From the NCBI RefSeq assembly GCF_000473265.1, contig NZ_KI421511.1, positions 4,547,218 through 4,611,217 on the forward strand: DNA of 64,000 nucleotides, read 5' to 3'. The stretch comes from Amycolatopsis thermoflava N1165 (lineage in GTDB: Bacteria; Actinomycetota; Actinomycetes; Mycobacteriales; Pseudonocardiaceae). The notes beneath the pieces are model-generated. The model was given only the letters and a program-made list of their open reading frames with translations, ran no database searches and had not been told where the DNA came from. Shown piece after piece: positions 41,159 through 50,218 of this stretch. Positions within the stretch are counted from its first letter, which is position 1. Each line of letters begins with the position of its first letter. The position numbers and the translations under genes were made by a program.

Positions 41159-43405
41159 TCAGAGCGTCTCCAGTCGCGCAGCCCTGGCACGGACGTCGAG
41201 AGTGCGAGGATCGTGCAGGGATTCGAAGATGCCGGCGGCCTCGTGGTAGCAGGAACGGGCCAACGGGACGTCGCCCAGCTTGACCAAAGTCTCGGCACGG
41301 GCGACGAGCGTCTCAGCCTCCGCCCAGCGCTCACGGCTGACCCGCCGCAGCCGCAACGCGGCGTCGAACTGGGTCAGCGCAGCACGGTAGCTCCGCTGCT
41401 GCAACAGCAACATCCCGTACTGATGGTGAGCCAGGCCAAGCACGGGTGGCACGGCGACCTTCTGAGCATGTGCAAGGGCCTCCGCGGCAGCGCGAGTGGC
41501 AGCAGACATGTCGCCTGCTGCCTGGTGCACGTGCGCGAGCGTGGCACCGGTGAAGGCCAGGCCGAGGTCGAATTCCTGGCGAGCGAAGAGGTCGCGGGCT
41601 TCGGCGAGGCACTCACCTGCCTCCGCTCGCTCGCCTCCGGCCAGCAGCGCCGCCCCGAGCGCGAACAGCGTCCAGGCCCTGACGCGCTCGTCATCCCCGC
41701 GCAGCCGCACTGCCTCCCGGAGGTGGGTGATCGCTTCCTCCGTGCGGCCGAGTTCGTGCTGCGCCCAGCCCAGGCTGTGCAGGCACCACGCGACGCCCCG
41801 GGTGCTGCCATCGCGCCGCGCGGCGGCCAAGCCCTCGGTGGCCGCCGTCAGCCAAGTCCCCCAGTTCTTGGTCACGTAGAAGTAGGGTAGGAACAGGGTC
41901 GGCAAAGCCCACACCGCGTCGCGCACGAGGTGGCTACGCGCTTGACGGGCAATGTGGATCGCCGTCTCGGCCTCGGCATCGCACCAGGCGATCGCCGCGT
42001 CGTAGCCGCCATTGTCGAACCGCAGCGGCTCGATCCCAGCCTCGTCGCCGGCGGCCAGCTCACGCCCAGACCAGTCGGGCGCCAGCGCGTTTCCCGCATG
42101 CCAGGCGGTCGCGAGGTACCAGTTGAGAACTCGGTCGTGCGCCCGCTCGAGTTCGGACAGGGGCTCCTCGACCACGGCGCGCTCGTGTGCGTAGGCCCGC
42201 AGCAAGTCGTTCATACGCAGCCGCCCGCCATGCGCGTTGTCGAGCAGGTGCGCATGACGCAGGACCTCCAGCATCGCCCGGGATCGCTCCGCGCTCAACC
42301 CGGTGAGCGCTGCCGTGGATTCCACGCTGGCCAGCCACGCCGGGCTGAAGCCAAGCAGCCGAAACACTCGACGAGCCTGCGGCGGGAGGGCGAGATAGGA
42401 CAGGTCGACGACAGAGTGGATGCTGACCGACGGCTCCGCTGAGGCGAACAAGTCCAGCCGGCGCGCCTCCGCAGCAAGCTCCTCCGCCAGTCCCGTCAAC
42501 GAGCCATGGTGCCGTTGCCGGATGTGCTCGGCGGCGATCAGCACCGCCATCGGCAACCGTCCGCACCGCTGCACGACCGCCTTAGCCGCGATCCGCTCGG
42601 CGGTAACCCGGGCGTCGCCGATGCGCAGCCCAAGCAGGGACAGGGCCTCCTGCTCGCTCAGAGGTGGCAGCTCGATGTGGAGACCGCCGGTGTGCAGCAG
42701 CAGACCCGGCTGGTGCTCCCGGCTGGTCACGACCACCGCGCTACCCGCTCCTGGGAGTAGGTGCCGGATCTGGTCGTAGTTGGCGATGTTGTCAAGTACG
42801 ACCACCGCCGGCCGCTGGGCGAGCAGCGAGCGGTAGCTCGCGGCGCGCTCGTCGATCGAGCCGCGCAGTGCGTCCGGACCGGCACCAAGTGCATGCAAAA
42901 AAGCGTCGAGGACCTCGTTCGGCTCCGCGGCTGTACCGGGCGCCAGCCCCCGCATGTCGGCGAAGAGGCATCCACCCGGGAACCGGCCCTCCACCCGCGC
43001 GGCCCACTGCAGGGCCAGCTCAGTCTTGCCCACCCAGAAACCGCCCTCGATCACCGCGGTCACGGCCGTCCCCGGACGCGCCTGCGTGATCAGGGCGGTG
43101 TCGAGCTGATGCAGGAACTCCTCCCGGCCGACGAAGTCCACCGCGGCCGCCGGTAACTGCATCGGGCGCGCCGGCGGACGGCGCCCGGCATCCTGCTCGC
43201 GGGCGATGCGTTCCAGTTCACCGTCCGCTCGGAGAGCCGCATCGATCGCCTTGACCGCTTCCGGTGACAGCCGCCTGTGCCCGTGCAGCATCTTCGACAG
43301 GTAGCTCTCGCTGTAGCCCACCGCCTGGGCGATTTTCCGCACCGACATGCCGCGCTCGCGGCGCAGCCTGTGCACCGCCGTGGCAAAGCTGTTGATCACC
43401 CGCAT
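41159..43405 (-). CDS. XRE-NB-ARC-TPR (STAND) transcriptional regulator
   Basis: A 748-aa protein. The HTH is at residues 9-50 (AVHRLRRERGMSVRKIAQAV). The NB-ARC/STAND ATPase has P-loop GGFWVGKT at 121-128, Walker B PAVVVLDNI, and downstream VVTSREHQPGLL and CGRLPMAVLIAAEHIRQ. TPR repeats fill about 440-748 (WAQHELGRTEEAITHLREAVR). GGGGGAGGGG precedes the ATG. Such switches bind ATP and respond to a ligand sensed by the repeats. It is isolated, with a long empty region upstream, so its regulon is unknown. Confidence 0.9.
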   Translation of the reverse strand: MRVINSFATAVHRLRRERGMSVRKIAQAVGYSESYLSKMLHGHRRLSPEAVKAIDAALRADGELERIAREQDAGRRPPARPMQLPAAAVDFVGREEFLHQLDTALITQARPGTAVTAVIEGGFWVGKTELALQWAARVEGRFPGGCLFADMRGLAPGTAAEPNEVLDAFLHALGAGPDALRGSIDERAASYRSLLAQRPAVVVLDNIANYDQIRHLLPGAGSAVVVTSREHQPGLLLHTGGLHIELPPLSEQEALSLLGLRIGDARVTAERIAAKAVVQRCGRLPMAVLIAAEHIRQRHHGSLTGLAEELAAEARRLDLFASAEPSVSIHSVVDLSYLALPPQARRVFRLLGFSPAWLASVESTAALTGLSAERSRAMLEVLRHAHLLDNAHGGRLRMNDLLRAYAHERAVVEEPLSELERAHDRVLNWYLATAWHAGNALAPDWSGRELAAGDEAGIEPLRFDNGGYDAAIAWCDAEAETAIHIARQARSHLVRDAVWALPTLFLPYFYVTKNWGTWLTAATEGLAAARRDGSTRGVAWCLHSLGWAQHELGRTEEAITHLREAVRLRGDDERVRAWTLFALGAALLAGGERAEAGECLAEARDLFARQEFDLGLAFTGATLAHVHQAAGDMSAATRAAAEALAHAQKVAVPPVLGLAHHQYGMLLLQQRSYRAALTQFDAALRLRRVSRERWAEAETLVARAETLVKLGDVPLARSCYHEAAGIFESLHDPRTLDVRARAARLETL

Positions 43406-43991
43406 ACCCCTCCCCCACGGCGAAGCAGCTCCTCACCACACCGAATGAGAAGACCCACGCACAGCAGCCGCCGGGGACCGGTTCGACGCCCACCCTCGGG
43501 TGAAGACCGTGAACAGCTGAAATTCTTTTGTGCAAGCCAGCAGCTCACCAGTGAAGATCTACTCGACGCCCTCCTGAATACGTCACTGAGCGACACCGAG
43601 CAACGAACATGACATCAGGTGCACCCGGACGGGTTACAAGTCCCAGTAGGACCACTCGCCCAGGCTAAGCAGGCCTACTCAGAGCGTGCCATAGGAGGAG
43701 AGCGACCGCCCCCGAAGTACCGTCAGCGACGGGTAATTCAGCGGCTCCCGAGCACCGACAGCACCGCCCCGTTCTGCGAGCCCGAGCCTGACTCACACCG
43801 AACTTCCGTCGCGAACCTGACCGACGACGGGTCCCAATTTCGCCCACTTGATTGGCCACTCCTCCTCAGCCCGCAACAGCCGTCCCGATCCACCCCAATC
43901 CTCGCCACCCCACACGACAACAACGCAAGCCAGCGTGACAGATCACTGCAAGTGCGCCCCGGGGCCCTCGGCAATCCGCGAGCACAAGTTC
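43406..43991. other. 586 bp without a supportable gene
   Basis: Open frames here on both strands are short, Ser/Pro/Arg-rich and lack ribosome sites or motifs. It contains the promoter region of the STAND regulator (43406-43600). I see no repeats or RNA gene. Confidence 0.5.
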
Positions 43992-44471
43992 CTACGTCTC
44001 GAAACCTTGCACACCCGCGCGGTAGCGGGTTGCTTTACCCGCTACCGCAGCATGCCGTCCGTCCGACGACCTATCGCAACCATCCATCAGTCGCAGCCGG
44101 ATGCGCTGGCCGGCTACTGGAGGTCGCCCCGCGCTGACCCGATGCGGCGCAGGCATGGCGCCGGGATGCCCTCTCCGAACTCGGTCCCCTGCCTGCGCAG
44201 CACCACGCAAACGGCAATACAACGCGGTCGCATCGCGCAATATGCCGCGAAAGCGGCCCACTTCAAGAGGTTCGAAAACCAGGATGACATCTTGCCCGAT
44301 CACCATGCTGATGCCGATTTCGCTCACCACAACATGCACATCCAGCCGTCGGCCTCCGCCATCGCGACATCGCAACACCCATTCTCCACGCGCCGGTTCC
44401 CATCGCACCCGCGCCAACAATTCCAAGACACTTGTAGGCTCCGACGTCCGAAAACGCGCCCTTTTATTCAT
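43992..44471 (-). CDS. Possible small protein with LEPLxVGRxR-like motif, damaged tail
   Basis: From ATG 44471 the first 80 residues look coding: VLELLARVRWEPARGEWVLR, then VFEPLEVGRFRGILRDA, a pattern I associate with short actinobacterial proteins beside ATPases and regulators. The following 80 residues are low-quality Arg/Pro text, so the natural stop may have been lost or the frame may be wrong. No good ribosome site. Treat as tentative. 44472-44730 holds nothing else. Confidence 0.35.
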   Translation of the reverse strand: MNKRARFRTSEPTSVLELLARVRWEPARGEWVLRCRDGGGRRLDVHVVVSEIGISMVIGQDVILVFEPLEVGRFRGILRDATALYCRLRGAAQAGDRVRRGHPGAMPAPHRVSAGRPPVAGQRIRLRLMDGCDRSSDGRHAAVAGKATRYRAGVQGFET

Positions 44472-44730
44472 TGACCGCCATACCGCGCCACACACCTGGA
44501 AAAGTGATTTTGACCCCATACACTTATGGACGCTCAGTTGTGCGTCCATGTCAAGCCGACAGCGTAGATAGTTCGCAAGCGACGACGAGAGCGACGGCCC
44601 AGACGCCTGCGAGCACGGCGTCACGGATGGGCATGATCGCGCTCAACCTGAAACAACGCAGCTCATCCCGATTCCTGCGGCAGCACATGGAGGACCCTCT
44701 TGACCACAGGTTGATCAACTGCGGGACTTG

Positions 44731-45447
44731 TCAGTATCCCATCTTGCGGAGGCGCTGTTGTATGCCGTCGAGCAGTCGGTTGATGGCATAGTTGAACATT
44801 TCGTCGTAGTAGTCGCGGTCGTTCGCCGGGTCTTCGAGCCGGTCCTGGATCGACTCGCTGAGCGTGGCCAGCGCGTCGAAGTTCGGGTCCGACGCCGAGG
44901 AGCCCCAGCCGTCGGTGATCTGAAGCCTCACCGCACTCCTAGCGCGTTGATCATCCTCCAGCGAGATGAATAGGCACGCCTGAATGATGAGCAACCGGCA
45001 CACCAAAGCTGCCTCGTCCTGCTCAAAGCCAGCGCCGAGGAGCGTCCTCATCGCGACGTCCACTGTCGGCCCGCCCGCATCGGTCGAGGGCCCGTTGAGT
45101 GCGACCCGGCGTGCCACCCCGGGGTAGTGCGTAAACACGAGCCGCAGGTTAGTGAGGAACTGGCGCCACCAGGCCTGCCACTCCAACTCAGCCGGGGGCA
45201 GCTCGTACATGGCGACGACCCGGTCGACCACTGCGGTGACGACCGTGTCTCGGTCGCCCACATGGTGGTAGATCACTGCGGAGTAGGCGTCCACCGCGTC
45301 GGCGAGCTGGCGCAGGGTCCACCTCTCGACGCCGTGCCTGGCAGTCAACTCAAGTGCCGCATCGATGATGCGGTCCGGGGTGACCGCGGGGAGACCCGCA
45401 GCTTCGCGGGAGCGCGACCGGCCGGTTACGAGGGTCAATTTCTTCAA
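44731..45447 (-). CDS. TetR-family regulator
   Basis: A 238-aa protein. The HTH is at about 25-70 (IIDAALELTARHGVERWTLR, LADAVDAYSAVIYHHVGDR). The C-terminal ligand-binding part is all-helical (WQAWWRQFLTNLRLVFTHYPG). The start TTG 45447 overlaps the stop of the GNAT-like gene (TTGA), so the two are coupled; GTG 45429 is the alternative. It probably controls its own operon. Confidence 0.85.
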   Translation of the reverse strand: MKKLTLVTGRSRSREAAGLPAVTPDRIIDAALELTARHGVERWTLRQLADAVDAYSAVIYHHVGDRDTVVTAVVDRVVAMYELPPAELEWQAWWRQFLTNLRLVFTHYPGVARRVALNGPSTDAGGPTVDVAMRTLLGAGFEQDEAALVCRLLIIQACLFISLEDDQRARSAVRLQITDGWGSSASDPNFDALATLSESIQDRLEDPANDRDYYDEMFNYAINRLLDGIQQRLRKMGY

Positions 45448-46511
45448 GGGTTGTCCAATCCCGTGAAGATGACCTCTCCTGTGGTGTTGCGTCGGTTCTG
45501 CGTGTGCTTTTTCATAATATCTTCGAGGTCGTCGATCACCTGCTTGGCGACACGGTAGTCGCTGACGATCGCGTTATAGATCAGCGAGAAGAAGATCGGC
45601 GAATTGTCCATCACGCACATTTTGAGGTGTATGGCCTCCTCGTGATGGTCAATGACCGCCTGGTAGTCCCTCGCGAAGTCAGCAATGATCTCGGTGTCGT
45701 CCCCGACCAGGTTCACGGTGAGGAAGATCTGATCATCCTTCGGGCTCTCGCCCACGCTTTGGCCTCGCGCCTCAGGCTTGCGTTGGAGAGCCATTTGTTC
45801 TGGCCGGCCGACAGTCCCGAGCATCACCGTGATCCGCTCGGTGCGCTGGCAATCTTCCTGGTCATCGTCGGGGTGGGGCCACCACTGGTCGAGCAGATCC
45901 ATCCTCGCGTCGACCAAGGCGGGATCTTTCAGGTCGACTACGTGCACACCCCGCCATCGGTGGAAACCGATGCGCTCTAGCATCGCGCCAGCTCGCAGGC
46001 TGGTCAGCTCTGCGGCCGCGCGGTCATTGCCGTTGGCTTTGAGGAAGTCGAGCGGGGACACGCGGCATGCCGCGAGCCGGGCGTTCGGCGCGAGAATCCG
46101 CAGCGCGCTGGCGGTGAGCGCCGCGCCAAGACCGTGTCCTCGCCAGGCGGGCTCGACGTCGATCGACCGGACGATGACCATGCGCGGTGGACCGTCGTTG
46201 ATCATGCCGTCCAGCTCGGGATGCAGCTTGCCTTGGTCCGGGTCGATCACCGTCTCCGCGATGAACTCCAGGGCCCACTCGCCCAGGACGACGGAGTCGA
46301 GAAGGTTTCGCTCGCTCGTGAGGTCAGCGATGGCCAGTTTGATGTCCCCGACGTGCTCGAAGCCGTGGGGGCAGATGTCGAGCTCGGAGATGTCCGCGGA
46401 AACGTCCCACTGCTCCGGCTGCTCGTCCTCGTCGTCGATCTGCCACCAGAACCGGCGGTGAGTGAGCGTGAGTTCGATCGACAGTGGGTTGGCCGGAAGG
46501 TCAGGCACCAT
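45444..46511 (-). CDS. GNAT-fold acetyltransferase-like protein with C-terminal extension
   Basis: A 355-aa protein; GGAGGTGG stands before ATG 46511. Residues 40-190 read as a GNAT fold (VIVRSIDVEPAWRGHGLGAAL is motif A with the R/Q-x-x-G-x-G/A acetyl-CoA loop, here RGHGLG). Residues 200-355 are an acidic then helical extension (FARDYQAVIDHHEEAIHLKM). It sits between an 87-aa gene and a TetR gene. The acceptor is unknown; the small protein just upstream is one candidate. Confidence 0.72.
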   Translation of the reverse strand: MVPDLPANPLSIELTLTHRRFWWQIDDEDEQPEQWDVSADISELDICPHGFEHVGDIKLAIADLTSERNLLDSVVLGEWALEFIAETVIDPDQGKLHPELDGMINDGPPRMVIVRSIDVEPAWRGHGLGAALTASALRILAPNARLAACRVSPLDFLKANGNDRAAAELTSLRAGAMLERIGFHRWRGVHVVDLKDPALVDARMDLLDQWWPHPDDDQEDCQRTERITVMLGTVGRPEQMALQRKPEARGQSVGESPKDDQIFLTVNLVGDDTEIIADFARDYQAVIDHHEEAIHLKMCVMDNSPIFFSLIYNAIVSDYRVAKQVIDDLEDIMKKHTQNRRNTTGEVIFTGLDNP

Positions 46512-46515
46512 GGCG

Positions 46516-46779
46516 CTACCACCTCCGCTGCCGAAGCGGTGCGTCCAAGTCGAGGTCCTTGGTTGGCCAGAGGTGCGCTCCGCCCGCCACCCAGTCGTGG
46601 AGAGGGCGTCGATGCGGCGTGGCGTAAGCCTCGAAGTCTGGTTCTGGTGGCCACGGGGTGAAGCTCGGTCCCGGTTGCTGCTGATCGATCCCTGTATGGC
46701 CCTCCTCAGGTCGCGCTTGACGGGACGTCAAGCAGGAGAAACGTTGGTTCGAGCACCGGATGTCCAGGCGTGTTCCCAT
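46516..46779 (-). CDS. 87-aa hypothetical protein ahead of the GNAT-like gene
   Basis: ATG 46779 has GGAGG eight bases upstream, and the stop lies 4 bases before the next start, so it is a real member of the operon. The N-terminal half has two cysteines (RCSNQRFSCL). The C-terminal half is PGPSFTPWPPEPDFEAY, then HRRPLHDWVAGG and DLDLDAPLRQRRW. No domain recognised. It could be a substrate or accessory subunit of the GNAT-like enzyme. Confidence 0.55.
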   Translation of the reverse strand: MGTRLDIRCSNQRFSCLTSRQARPEEGHTGIDQQQPGPSFTPWPPEPDFEAYATPHRRPLHDWVAGGAHLWPTKDLDLDAPLRQRRW

Positions 46780-46929
46780 GAAGGGGCCCTCCGTCCGCTT
46801 GTGTGGTTTGAACGAAGGTCAATCGTGTCAAACGTCCCTCATCGGGTGCAACCGTAACCTTCGTAGCTAAACGTAGTTCTTCGTTACAGAGAGCCCCCAA
46901 CGGGTGCTTTTGTGGGGCATCGTGGCTAC

Positions 46930-47127
46930 GTGGCTCGAAACGATCTTGTTCCCACCGGTGTCGCCGCACAGGCGATCGGCGTCACGCGGAAGACGCTTAA
47001 CCGCTGGTGGGACGACGGGCTCGTGAAGCCTGAGGTCGTCACACCAGGGGGCCACGGGCGGTGGGATATCGACAAACTGCGTAAGCAGTTGGAGAACCTT
47101 CAGGAGCGCGACGAGGAGGACAACTAG
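46930..47127 (+). CDS. Small MerR-like HTH DNA-binding protein
   Basis: 65 aa from GTG 46930 (GTG 46912 is possible and adds six residues). LVPTGVAAQAIGVTRKTLNRW is a MerR/excisionase-type helix-turn-helix, then WWDDGLVKPEVVTPGGHGRWD as the wing and an acidic coiled tail. Such stand-alone proteins act as regulators or excisionases on mobile elements. Confidence 0.72.
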   Translation: MARNDLVPTGVAAQAIGVTRKTLNRWWDDGLVKPEVVTPGGHGRWDIDKLRKQLENLQERDEEDN

Positions 47128-47152
47128 GCCATCGCCACCCGAATGGCCTAGT
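47123..47152 (+). terminator. 10-bp perfect stem overlapping the HTH gene's stop
   Basis: actaggccat (47123-47132) and atggcctagt (47143-47152) pair fully with a 10-base loop; the TAG stop (47125-47127) is inside the left arm. Confidence 0.65.
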
Positions 47153-47241
47153 GATGTCGCGAGGCCAACGCGAGCCGATCGACTGCTCAACGACCTAGGG
47201 GAGTTCTAGATCGCGGTTCGTCTCTGTCCGAGGTTCGTCCT

Positions 47242-47544
47242 TCAGTTTCGCCTGAGGTAGGGGCGCCGGGTGGCGGCGCGGGTGGGGTGCGTGAGGGGAA
47301 AGCTCGGGGGAAGTACAGGGGGCAGCGGCAGTGTCGACCGATCGGCCGGGTTCGTGGGCCGCCTGTCCCGGTCCACGAGCGGCCACGCGGGGCTCTGCTC
47401 GGCGTGGGCCAGAAGGTTGGCGACGGGACATCGGGTGGTGCGCCATCGCCGCCAGCGGCGCCAGCGCCGGATCGCGGCGAAGACCACGGCCATCGCGGCG
47501 ATGGTGGCTTGGAGGATCAGCCAGAACTGCACGTTCGGCGACAT
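47242..47544 (-). CDS. Small membrane protein with Pro-rich tail
   Basis: A 100-aa protein: one N-terminal helix (FWLILQATIAAMAVVFAAI), a very basic stretch (RRWRRWRRWR) and a Pro-rich tail. GAGAGGTGGGG lies upstream of ATG 47544, and the gene follows the HAD gene by 16 bp. Function unknown. Confidence 0.5.
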   Translation of the reverse strand: MSPNVQFWLILQATIAAMAVVFAAIRRWRRWRRWRTTRCPVANLLAHAEQSPAWPLVDRDRRPTNPADRSTLPLPPVLPPSFPLTHPTRAATRRPYLRRN

Positions 47545-47560
47545 GCCACGGCCCCACCTC

Positions 47561-48271
47561 TCAGGTCTTGAGCACCGGGCCGTCGGTATCGGATTGCGGT
47601 ATTGACTCCGTCAGTACGAGCTCGGTCAGGAGGTCCGCCGCAGCGGGCAGGTCGGGCACCACGAAGACGCGCGGGTGAGCCCGAAGGTGATCGGGGACGG
47701 TCACGTCGCGGGTATTGGCGAGGATGGCGGCGCGGCAGCCTGCGTTGAGGGCACCGAGGATGTCCTCGGGGATCCGGTCGCCGATGTGCACGAGGTCGGC
47801 GACCGTCGCGCCGAGGCGGTCGGCGGTGCGGGTCCAGCACAGGTGTTCGGGTTTGCGGGCTCGCAGCTCGAAGCTGGGGCAGATCGCGGTCAGGTGCTGG
47901 CCGCAGTGCTGCTCAAGCTGGGTCATCCGCTCCCGGCCGCCGAGGACGGACAGGTTGGGCAGGGCGGCGACCGGGCCGAGCATCGCCAGACGAGCCATCG
48001 CGTCGATCGCGCCGTGATAGGGGGTGAACCCGGCTGTCCAGGTGCCGGTCCAGTCGGCTGGCCAGGCGTCCGGGGGGATCAGCAGCCTCCGGCAGGCCAG
48101 CTCGCGTAGCTCGTCGGTGACGGTGGGCGCGACGGAGAAGAAGTCGCGGTCGACCTCGGCAGCGTTGGCCGGGGCGTCGGCGATCGTGGCGAGGACCTCG
48201 GCGGTGCTGGGACCGGTGTAGGTGCCGATCACGCCGCCGACGTCGACGGTGATCGCGAGGCTGGCGTTCAT
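47561..48271 (-). CDS. HAD-superfamily hydrolase
   Basis: A 236-aa protein. Motif I is LAITVDVGGVIG (nucleophile D10), a Ser/Thr-type motif II is at ALPNLS, and motif IV is DLVHIGDRIPEDI, followed by GALNAGCRAAILANT. It is a phosphatase or dehalogenase-type HAD of unknown substrate. ATG 48271 overlaps the previous stop (ATGA), coupling it to the EEP-like enzyme. Confidence 0.82.
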   Translation of the reverse strand: MNASLAITVDVGGVIGTYTGPSTAEVLATIADAPANAAEVDRDFFSVAPTVTDELRELACRRLLIPPDAWPADWTGTWTAGFTPYHGAIDAMARLAMLGPVAALPNLSVLGGRERMTQLEQHCGQHLTAICPSFELRARKPEHLCWTRTADRLGATVADLVHIGDRIPEDILGALNAGCRAAILANTRDVTVPDHLRAHPRVFVVPDLPAAADLLTELVLTESIPQSDTDGPVLKT

Positions 48272-49224
48272 GTCGGGTAGTGGCCCTTCTGCAGGTCGAG
48301 GGAGAAGCGGATCGCGGCGTGGTCCATCACCGTGGGCGGGTGCCGGAAGGGCTCGACCCGGAAGGTGTCGGGCACGAGGCAGTCGGCGCCGGCCCGGTTG
48401 GCCATCACGAGGTCCTTGCGTGCCGCGGCGGTACTGCCCTCGACGCGGGGATGCACGGTGGGGGTGAGGGCGTCGTGCTCGCCGTAGCGGTAGGCAGCGA
48501 CCTCAGCGAGGTCCACAATGTCCCGGCCGTTGACCCGGGACTGCGTCTCGTTGTCCCACCAGCCGAGCAGGAAGTCCAGCGGCGCGGTGTCGTCGCTGAC
48601 GTCCTGCGGGCGTTGGCCAGGCTCCCACCGTCCGTCGTGATACCGCTTCGAAGCCGGCACCTTGCTGTAGTCGGCCGCCTGCCGCGGTCGGCCGTCGGGC
48701 ATGGTGGTCTTGCCGCCGTCGGCGGGGACGTTGGTGTCGCCCAGCAGGTACACCGGGAATCGCAGGTCGCCGATGAAGGAGACCTCCTGCGCTTGCAGCA
48801 TGCGGAAGGCGGGCAGGTGGTGGAAGTGGATCGGCAGCAACCCGAACGCGTGCCCGCTCCGGGCGTGACGGGCCTGCATCCAGTTGCGTTTGTCCTCGGC
48901 GTGTCGAGGCAGGCCGTAGCCGAAGAACGTCTCGATCCGCACCACGCCCGGGTCGTACAGCACCACCGGCCCGAACTCGCCCCGCGCGAGGCTGCCCAGC
49001 TCGGCCGCCAGCGGCCGGCCCGTCGCGGCCGCGAGCGCGTTCGCGAGGGCGTGTTTGCCCTTGCCGCCGTCAAAGGCGTAGCGGTTGGCCTCGCAGACCA
49101 CGACCAGATCGCAGAACTCCGCGCAGGCAGTCACCACCTCCACGCACGGGCGCATGTCAAACCCGCCGTGCGGCCGTCGGCCGCCCTCCTTGAAGTTGAT
49201 GAGCGTGGCGTTGATCCGGCTCAT
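48268..49224 (-). CDS. Endonuclease/exonuclease/phosphatase-fold enzyme
   Basis: A 318-aa protein from ATG 49224 (GGGAGG upstream). EEP-type motifs: INATLINFKEGG, VVVCEANRYAF (metal Glu), VYLLGDTNVPADG (catalytic D-x-N) and VMDHAAIRFSL (final DH). The fold serves DNases, phosphoesterases and phospholipases; the substrate is not known. It is preceded by a 72-aa gene and followed by a HAD phosphatase, all overlapping, so the two hydrolases may act on one phosphorylated or nucleic-acid substrate. Confidence 0.8.
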   Translation of the reverse strand: MSRINATLINFKEGGRRPHGGFDMRPCVEVVTACAEFCDLVVVCEANRYAFDGGKGKHALANALAAATGRPLAAELGSLARGEFGPVVLYDPGVVRIETFFGYGLPRHAEDKRNWMQARHARSGHAFGLLPIHFHHLPAFRMLQAQEVSFIGDLRFPVYLLGDTNVPADGGKTTMPDGRPRQAADYSKVPASKRYHDGRWEPGQRPQDVSDDTAPLDFLLGWWDNETQSRVNGRDIVDLAEVAAYRYGEHDALTPTVHPRVEGSTAAARKDLVMANRAGADCLVPDTFRVEPFRHPPTVMDHAAIRFSLDLQKGHYPT

Positions 49225-49439
49225 CCCGGCCTCCCGGGCAGCGCGCGAAGGCCGTCGAGAACGTGCTGCAAGACCGCGCGATCGGGCCACCTCACTCCGT
49301 AGAGGCCGCGCTGGATCTCATCGACGGGGACTGCATTCGGATCCGAGGAGGCGAGCGATGCGAATCGCGGGATCGCTCTCGGCGGGGGCGGTGGCTCGGG
49401 TGCCGTTCGCCGTTCGAGTTCAGGCATGTCACTGTCCAT
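49221..49439 (-). CDS. Small helical (wHTH-like) protein
   Basis: 72 aa from ATG 49439 or ATG 49427. Pro-rich first half, then VPVDEIQRGLYGVRWPDRAV and LQHVLDGLRALP. The second half is a conserved short helical motif I recall from actinobacterial proteins of this size. Its stop overlaps the EEP gene's start (ATGA). Confidence 0.55.
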   Translation of the reverse strand: MDSDMPELERRTAPEPPPPPRAIPRFASLASSDPNAVPVDEIQRGLYGVRWPDRAVLQHVLDGLRALPGRPG

Positions 49440-49601
49440 TCCGCATCGAGTGTGGGGTCAACGGGGAGGGACCTGGCCGCGATGTTCGAGCAGCGAGCAG
49501 CGCCAGCGGTCGCGCGAACGCTTCCAACACCGCAGGCGCCTGCGAAGCCAGCGACGTCGATTGGGCATAGCGGCGGGCGCTTCCTTTCAGGGACGCGGTG
49601 G

Positions 49602-49859
49602 TCAGGTCCGAATGCGTTGAGCGGTCGTTTGGAGCTCGCCGGCCAACTTCTGGAGCTGGTCATGCAGGTGTTGAGTGAGCTCTGTTCGGGTGCCATGAAT
49701 GGTGTCGACAAGGTCGGCTTTGCCGGTGTCGGCGACAATCGCTGCGACTTGCGAAGCAACACCGACAAGCTCAGCGTCGAGCTGCTCGATCAGGGTGAAA
49801 GGCAGCGCGGTGGCTGCGAGCTGGTCCAGTTGCGCAGCGTTGTCGATCAGGTCGCTCAC
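49602..49859 (-). CDS. Small helical protein, paralogue of the N-terminal part of the HicA-like gene
   Basis: 85 aa from GTG 49859, overlapping the previous stop (GTGA). LPFTLIEQLDAELVGVASQV and DTIHGTRTELTQHLHDQLQK align with residues 16-85 of the protein at 50215-50763 (LPFSTVDILDAELVAVEQLA). All-helical, no tail. Last gene of the operon. It may be a partner or antidote to the longer relative. Confidence 0.6.
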   Translation of the reverse strand: MSDLIDNAAQLDQLAATALPFTLIEQLDAELVGVASQVAAIVADTGKADLVDTIHGTRTELTQHLHDQLQKLAGELQTTAQRIRT

Positions 49860-50218
49860 GTGGGCGGCTCCGGGGTAGTGTCGTGCGGCACGGCCGGGTG
49901 GGTGGTGACGGGCGGAATTACGGCGATCGCGCCGGTACCGAAGTGGCGCGCGCCGGGCGGCAGACGAAGTCCCTGCATCACTCCGTCGACCCGGCGCCAC
50001 GCCTGCTCGACCGCTGCTGCGCGGTCGAGCAACGGAGGTAGCTCGATGTGGAACGTGAACGTCTGCTGTCCCCGGTGGTACGTCGCCAGGCTGGTCTCGT
50101 TGCCGGCGAAGAAGGCCGTGGAGAGCTGGTCGACCAGCTCCTCGAACAGCTGAGGGTTCGAGCATTCGAACCGGCGGGTGATCTCGACCTCGTAGCCGGT
50201 GAGCACGCTCTCGCTCAT
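49856..50218 (-). CDS. Hypothetical protein of the HicA-like cassette
   Basis: 120 aa from ATG 50218. Alpha/beta: YEVEITRRFECSNPQLFEEL, ETSLATYHRGQQTFTFHIEL and WRRVDGVMQGLRLPPG. Overlaps genes on both sides by 4 bp. No family recognised; context suggests it acts with the two related helical proteins. Confidence 0.6.
   Translation of the reverse strand: MSESVLTGYEVEITRRFECSNPQLFEELVDQLSTAFFAGNETSLATYHRGQQTFTFHIELPPLLDRAAAVEQAWRRVDGVMQGLRLPPGARHFGTGAIAVIPPVTTHPAVPHDTTPEPPT

Noticed and set aside
43619..44137. 172-codon plus-strand frame upstream of the STAND regulator
   Set aside because: Pro/Ser/Arg-rich without ribosome site or motif; its codon pattern is unlike neighbouring genes.
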